Below are positions 51,373 through 55,097 of a stretch of 55,097 nucleotides of DNA, one piece after another (position 1 is the first letter of the stretch; every line of letters starts with the position of its first letter). Location: positions 1 through 55,097 of the forward strand of contig CACJXQ010000011.1 of the NCBI GenBank assembly GCA_902597385.1, given 5' to 3'. A model generated the notes under the pieces. The model had not been told where the DNA came from. It did not search any database and was given only the letters and a program-made list of their open reading frames with translations. A program made the position numbers and the translations under genes. Source of the DNA: an uncultured Pseudomonadota bacterium (GTDB lineage Bacteria > Pseudomonadota > Gammaproteobacteria > Ga0077536).

Positions 51373-52677
51373 TTATTGACCTTTAGATAGTGTGGAAACA
51401 CTAAACACCCGTTTTACCTGACGAGGAGTAGTTACAGGAAATTCGGTCGGTGTAAGCTTGCTACAGATGGTGGCTGTATTAGCCAACTGATCTATCATGG
51501 TCATCCCGACAAAACCTGCAACTTTACTATTGTTAGAACTATCGCCATCGAAGTTTTTATGTACAGTCTGCATGGTTTTCCACAATTCATTTTCCCTATT
51601 ATAAATTAACCCCCAAGAAACATTAAAAGTTTCTTTGTCTATCAACATCACCCTCATTTTTACGGGGTTGCCTACCCACACAGGACTTGCCTTAACTACA
51701 TACACATCCCTTAATTGATAAAAATCATCGGGCAACCTACTGTGAGGACCATAGAATGCGACATTAGTGGTGTGTCTAGAGTTAGTAGTGGCCAAGACCT
51801 TTTTCTGCCCCAGATATTCCCAATCGTAATCCAAAACTCGTCCAGAAAAACCTTCAATGTCATCAAAGGTGCCATTGGAACCCATAAAAGCATCTGAACG
51901 CTCCTTTGCCGAAAAACGTCTCACTCGCCTTTCTGTAGGTAGATAGGTATTTACTAAATCGTCCTCGTGGGGGTCATTCATCCTCTCTACAACGAACTTA
52001 GTCCCCTTCACATTAAAGGGACTTAGGAACTCCATATACTCTTTGTATAATCTAGTATCGCTGTCTTTTACGTCCATCTTATAGTTTTTCTCTGGAAGCA
52101 TAGCCAGCTTATTGAGGTAAACCCTTTTCCAAGTCATAGTCAGTACCCTATCAATACTGCCTCCCCCCAGCAGATTTTTCTCAGGAGCCAAGGGTGAAGG
52201 CCCACTTTGAGGACCAACATATGCAAAAAACATTTCTTTTATCCTGATGCCGTAATGCTGCCACCGATGTATATTATTCCACGCAATCATGTAACCTGCG
52301 ATCTTAGGGTTTGCATCTACAATTTGTTGATGTGTAAAAGGTTGACCAGCCCGATAGTTCAATAGACTCCCATCAGACCCTATAGAAGCGGTATCAAGAT
52401 ACTTTTTGCTAGCATCTAAAAAATCTATATGAGGCTTTTTTTCTGAATAAGCCTGTATCTCAAGCTTAAGCTCGGGAAAATCGAACTCGTGTAGAACTCC
52501 CGGAGGTAACCAAGCGGTCAAAGTCTTTAGATCGCTCTGACTTATCACAGAACCAGGAGTTGGAGGATCCAAAAGAATTTCAGAATTTACCCAATGATCG
52601 ACCTCTTCAAAGCTGGCAGAATGAGCAGTATTTAAAAGGACCAGGCTCCATACCAGCAAGCAAAACCCTATTTTCAC
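51373..52677 (-). CDS. DUF1329 outer-membrane/periplasmic protein
   Basis: 434 aa. The likely start is GTG at 52675-52677: AGGAGG (52684-52689) lies 6 bases upstream and overlaps codons 2-3 of a longer ATG frame (52692). A signal peptide (FCLLVWSLVLLNTAHS) follows directly. The body fits DUF1329, a LolA-related fold: WNNIHRWQHYGIRIKEMFF, WKRVYLNKLAM, YDWEYLGQKK, LPDDFYQLRDVYVVKASP and WGLIYNRENELWKT. Such genes are often found with degradation genes for hydrophobic compounds (steroids, aromatics); a transport or export role is suspected. Confidence 0.88.
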   Translation of the reverse strand: MKIGFCLLVWSLVLLNTAHSASFEEVDHWVNSEILLDPPTPGSVISQSDLKTLTAWLPPGVLHEFDFPELKLEIQAYSEKKPHIDFLDASKKYLDTASIGSDGSLLNYRAGQPFTHQQIVDANPKIAGYMIAWNNIHRWQHYGIRIKEMFFAYVGPQSGPSPLAPEKNLLGGGSIDRVLTMTWKRVYLNKLAMLPEKNYKMDVKDSDTRLYKEYMEFLSPFNVKGTKFVVERMNDPHEDDLVNTYLPTERRVRRFSAKERSDAFMGSNGTFDDIEGFSGRVLDYDWEYLGQKKVLATTNSRHTTNVAFYGPHSRLPDDFYQLRDVYVVKASPVWVGNPVKMRVMLIDKETFNVSWGLIYNRENELWKTMQTVHKNFDGDSSNNSKVAGFVGMTMIDQLANTATICSKLTPTEFPVTTPRQVKRVFSVSTLSKGQ

Positions 52678-52753
52678 TTCAATCCTCCTCATGTATCTCT
52701 ATAAGTTAACAACGACACTCTTTTTTCTAATAGATATAGCGCAACTCTATAAT

Positions 52754-53665
52754 TCACGCTCCTAACACCAAAACGAGAACTCCTAGCATCACCAAGATAA
52801 TGCCAAATATTTCCCTCACCGAAGTTTTTTCCTTAAATAATAAGAGAGAAAATAGGAAAGTAAAGACTAGTTCTATTTGACCTAAGGCTCTTACCTCAGC
52901 AGCGTTATGTAAGGTAAAAGCAGTAAACCAACAAATGGAAGCCAATATCCCTGTCACCCCAACTGACAGGGAACCAACCCAGTAGTTTCTAATATGGCCA
53001 AATGTGCCTGACTCCTTAGAAAAAATCCAAACACCCATCACAAATGTCTGAAACGCTAGCGCCACTAGCAGGGTAAACGCAGCAGCGACGAAAATAGGCC
53101 CTGCATACTCCAACGATAAAGCTGCGCCCCGATAAAAAACAACCGAAGCGCCAAGCGCCGCACCGCTCGACAAACCTACCAAAGTGGAGCGGCCATTTGC
53201 CTCCCTAAGAAACCTCTTCAAAGAAATAGTTTGATCACTTAAGGTCAAAAGTAGCACTCCCAATAAGGTTAGACTGATCGCTAAAATTGCTGGACTACTC
53301 AAAGGCTCACCAAGTATCAAGTACGCTAGCAATGCGACTTGAACTATCTCTGTTTTAGAATACACAGTCCCCACAGCAAAATTTCTACTTCCAAATAATG
53401 AAATCAGGAAAACTGTAAACAGGATTTGGGCTACCCCACCAGCAAAACAATAAATAAAAAATTTCTGATTTGCGCTAGGCAAAGTGTAATTGGTTGCGAT
53501 ATCTATGACTAATAGATAAAGAATTGCAAAGGGGAAAGCAAAAAGAAAACGTATATAAGATGCCCCTAGAATCGACAAATTTGATGTACTTCTCTTTTGC
53601 AATGCCGAGCGTAAATTTTGGAAAAACGCCCCTAGAATGGTAATAACAATCCACGGCTCTACCAT
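52754..53665 (-). CDS. EamA/DMT-family transporter
   Basis: 303 aa with about ten hydrophobic segments in two EamA repeats: residues 1-140 (AIFLAYL-like LILGEPLSSPAILAISLTLLG) and 150-303 (ALGQIELVFTFLFSLLLFKEKTS then FGIILVMLGVLVLVLG). It is an inner-membrane exporter of small molecules; substrate unknown. It is transcribed toward the DUF1329 gene 76 bases downstream. No strong ribosome site is visible before the ATG. Confidence 0.88.
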   Translation of the reverse strand: MVEPWIVITILGAFFQNLRSALQKRSTSNLSILGASYIRFLFAFPFAILYLLVIDIATNYTLPSANQKFFIYCFAGGVAQILFTVFLISLFGSRNFAVGTVYSKTEIVQVALLAYLILGEPLSSPAILAISLTLLGVLLLTLSDQTISLKRFLREANGRSTLVGLSSGAALGASVVFYRGAALSLEYAGPIFVAAAFTLLVALAFQTFVMGVWIFSKESGTFGHIRNYWVGSLSVGVTGILASICWFTAFTLHNAAEVRALGQIELVFTFLFSLLLFKEKTSVREIFGIILVMLGVLVLVLGA

Positions 53666-53722
53666 TTTAAAAACCTAATATGAAGCTGAACTGAGCATCC
53701 TCGTTACGTACCTCCATAGCCT

Positions 53723-54184
53723 TTAATTTGGCTCAAAACCCAAAGGTTCCATTGATGCTATCATGGTGTTAAGGGGCGTCATATATTCTACTTCTATTCT
53801 CCTATCTTTAAAAAGCCACCGATCCGCATCTTTTGCCACCTCATCAAAGTAAGTACCTAGCACTTGGTAGGCAACGCCATCTTCAATCCCTACAAAGTAT
53901 GCGGTGAGGTAAGTGACCGCCGTTCCAGAGCTTCCATTTACTGAAATTTCGGTAGAACTTATAATGTGCTTAAGGTTCCTAACTTTGGTTAACATTTTCT
54001 CATGATAAAAAGCATACCAACGTTCCACTTCAACCCGACCTATGCACTCATACTCTCCATCATAGTAAGGACGCAGTATTCCATCTTCCATGAAAAGCTC
54101 CGCGACTTCACGCGCGGTTCCTCGATCGACCTTATGACAGTAAGAGCTTAAAAGATTTTGAATCGTGCCGATATCTTGAGTCAT
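53723..54184 (-). CDS. NTF2-like/SnoaL-type protein
   Basis: 153 aa from the ATG at 54182-54184, chosen because GAGGGG lies 7 bases upstream; a longer ATG frame from 54238 lacks this. The cone-shaped NTF2 fold is suggested by LLSSYCHKVDRGTAREVAELF, GILRPYYDG, VERWYAFYHE, NLKHIISSTEISV and DRWLFKDRRIE. Members are dehydratases, isomerases, ring-hydroxylating dioxygenase partners or of unknown role. A His and Tyr in the pocket and an RWLFKDRRI end strand resemble SnoaL_4 proteins. Confidence 0.8.
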   Translation of the reverse strand: MTQDIGTIQNLLSSYCHKVDRGTAREVAELFMEDGILRPYYDGEYECIGRVEVERWYAFYHEKMLTKVRNLKHIISSTEISVNGSSGTAVTYLTAYFVGIEDGVAYQVLGTYFDEVAKDADRWLFKDRRIEVEYMTPLNTMIASMEPLGFEPN

Positions 54185-54351
54185 ATTAATTCCCCTCTTA
54201 TATATTGATTTAGTATCTCTTTGGTTTTTTCTTTGCACCGAAATTGATATTGGATCTTAGCGTTTCAAAGCAGTAATTCCTTGTCAACAGAGAGGAACAA
54301 ATTCGCTCACTTTATAGTTAGCAAGGTGCTCTCGCAATCATCTAAAGAAAT

Positions 54352-55097
54352 TTACTCTGTCTGCTGAAGACTTATATTTTCTCTATATACATAAAAAGAC
54401 GGTACCAATGCAGATAAGAATGACGTCATAAGAATCGCAAATAACATTTTCCATACACTCTGAGACAATATATTTTTACCGACACTTATTCCATATTCGA
54501 TTAACAGATAGTCCTGAAAAAATAATATTAAAATAAAAACAAGACCTATGCCAAGAAAGATTCCTATCAACGCAATTAACAAGGCCTCTAACTCTATTAA
54601 AAAGAATAAAACCGAAGGGGAAGCGCCCACTATCCTCAACAATTTCATTTCTCGAGCTCGGTCTCTAATCGAAGAAAAAAGCATCGCACTCATCCCGACG
54701 CAAGCCGACGTAAATACAAAAATAGATACTAAAAGAAAGCTATTTTCTAGGAGAGCGGTGAAACCCCATAATTCAGAGAGCGCCACACCAGGAAGTATTG
54801 CTGTTAAAGGTTCCTCGTGATAATTTTTTACCTCATTTTGGAACTTAAACGTCGAGAGTCGGCTTTTCAACCTCAACATAAATGCAGTTATCTGCTCAAC
54901 TTTAGCTTGCGCCGACTTTTCCTGGTTAGGAGAGCTATCGGTTGCCCTTGTCGATTTGTTTGGCCAGTCACTATGTATTGCTTCCATCCCCGCAAGGCTT
55001 ATGTAAACAGTTCGATCAACGGGCGTAGCGGTTGGCTCTAGAACTCCCACCACAGTAAAAGGATGTTTATCATGCAAAGCGAAACTAGCTTCGCTCA
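54352..55097 (-). CDS. ABC transporter permease, FtsX/MacB type (5' end outside window)
   Basis: Partial, with at least 247 codons in frame and open to the window edge. FTVVGVLEPTATPVDRTVYISL belongs to the large periplasmic loop. Three membrane segments follow: LLENSFLLVSIFVFTSACVGM, FFLIELEALLIALIGIFLGIG and KMLFAILMTSFLSALVPSFY, the C-terminal FtsX domain. It would work with an ATPase, probably encoded next to it outside the window, in lipoprotein or peptide export. The apparent TTG start at 55077 is not the real one. Confidence 0.85.
   Translation of the reverse strand, partial: SEASFALHDKHPFTVVGVLEPTATPVDRTVYISLAGMEAIHSDWPNKSTRATDSSPNQEKSAQAKVEQITAFMLRLKSRLSTFKFQNEVKNYHEEPLTAILPGVALSELWGFTALLENSFLLVSIFVFTSACVGMSAMLFSSIRDRAREMKLLRIVGASPSVLFFLIELEALLIALIGIFLGIGLVFILILFFQDYLLIEYGISVGKNILSQSVWKMLFAILMTSFLSALVPSFYVYRENISLQQTE

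Overview
The window is a stretch of an AT-rich proteobacterial chromosome with densely packed genes on both strands. It is most likely from an alphaproteobacterium, probably marine. Three things point that way. There is a textbook SAM-II riboswitch in front of a metY gene, a riboswitch class found mainly in alphaproteobacteria. HisI carries Asp where most HisI proteins carry the first zinc Cys, as I recall from alphaproteobacterial HisI. folE, yidD, cysS and hisI sit together. No phage, transposon, rRNA or CRISPR array is visible. The assignment is inference, because no ribosomal marker lies in the window.

Left half (about 1-34,800): a large accessory catabolic region. After a DUF3127/SSB-tailed protein, an HSL-type esterase and a GPH-family transporter come three leftward genes: a luciferase-like (LLM) oxidoreductase, an SDR with the full halohydrin-dehalogenase fingerprint, and a MaoC-like hotdog protein. 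A good sigma-70 promoter near 5,300 faces a rightward set: cytochrome P450, amidase, type I Baeyer-Villiger monooxygenase, two paralogous HyuA-type subunits and one HyuB subunit. The order A-A'-B resembles the core of acetophenone-carboxylase-type ATP-dependent carboxylases. Next are a secreted HbpS/GlcG-like protein, an SDR, DUF1330, GST, a hidden AlpA-like HTH gene of 56 codons, an SLC13 permease with RCK_C domains and formate-THF ligase. A second A/B carboxylase-hydrolase pair lies at 27.4-31.7 kb. Its B subunit ends in a zinc domain like the acetone carboxylase gamma subunit. Around it are a quinohemoprotein dehydrogenase, an SCP2-hydrolase fusion, an enoyl-CoA hydratase, an N-acyl-D-amino-acid deacylase-type amidohydrolase and a class III CoA-transferase. 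Together these suggest uptake, oxygenation (P450, BVMO), ester/amide/ring opening (esterases, amidase, ATP-dependent Hyu enzymes) and CoA-linked breakdown of cyclic or ketone-containing substrates. The substrates cannot be read from sequence.

Right half (about 35,000-55,097): mostly housekeeping and arsenic metabolism. It holds the SAM-II-controlled metY with its promoter and intrinsic terminator; ytoQ with a tRNA-Ser(GGA); an arsenosugar-type trio (two glycosyltransferases and ArsS); purE-purK; folE; yidD; cysS; hisI; gloB; and a dihydroorotase with Gln in place of the first metal-site His. After these come sthA, a second esterase, a RecB/Cas4-type PD-(D/E)XK nuclease overlapping an ABM protein, DUF1329, an EamA exporter, an NTF2-like protein and the 3' part of an FtsX/MacB-type ABC permease cut by the window edge.

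The signals I would look at first are: (1) the complete promoter, SAM-II aptamer and terminator unit with a possible antiterminator pairing; (2) the halohydrin-dehalogenase-like SDR; (3) the two ATP-dependent carboxylase/hydrolase loci, one with two A subunits and one with a B-gamma fusion; (4) the hidden AlpA-like regulator; (5) hairpins at the hyuB stop codon and in the cysS leader.
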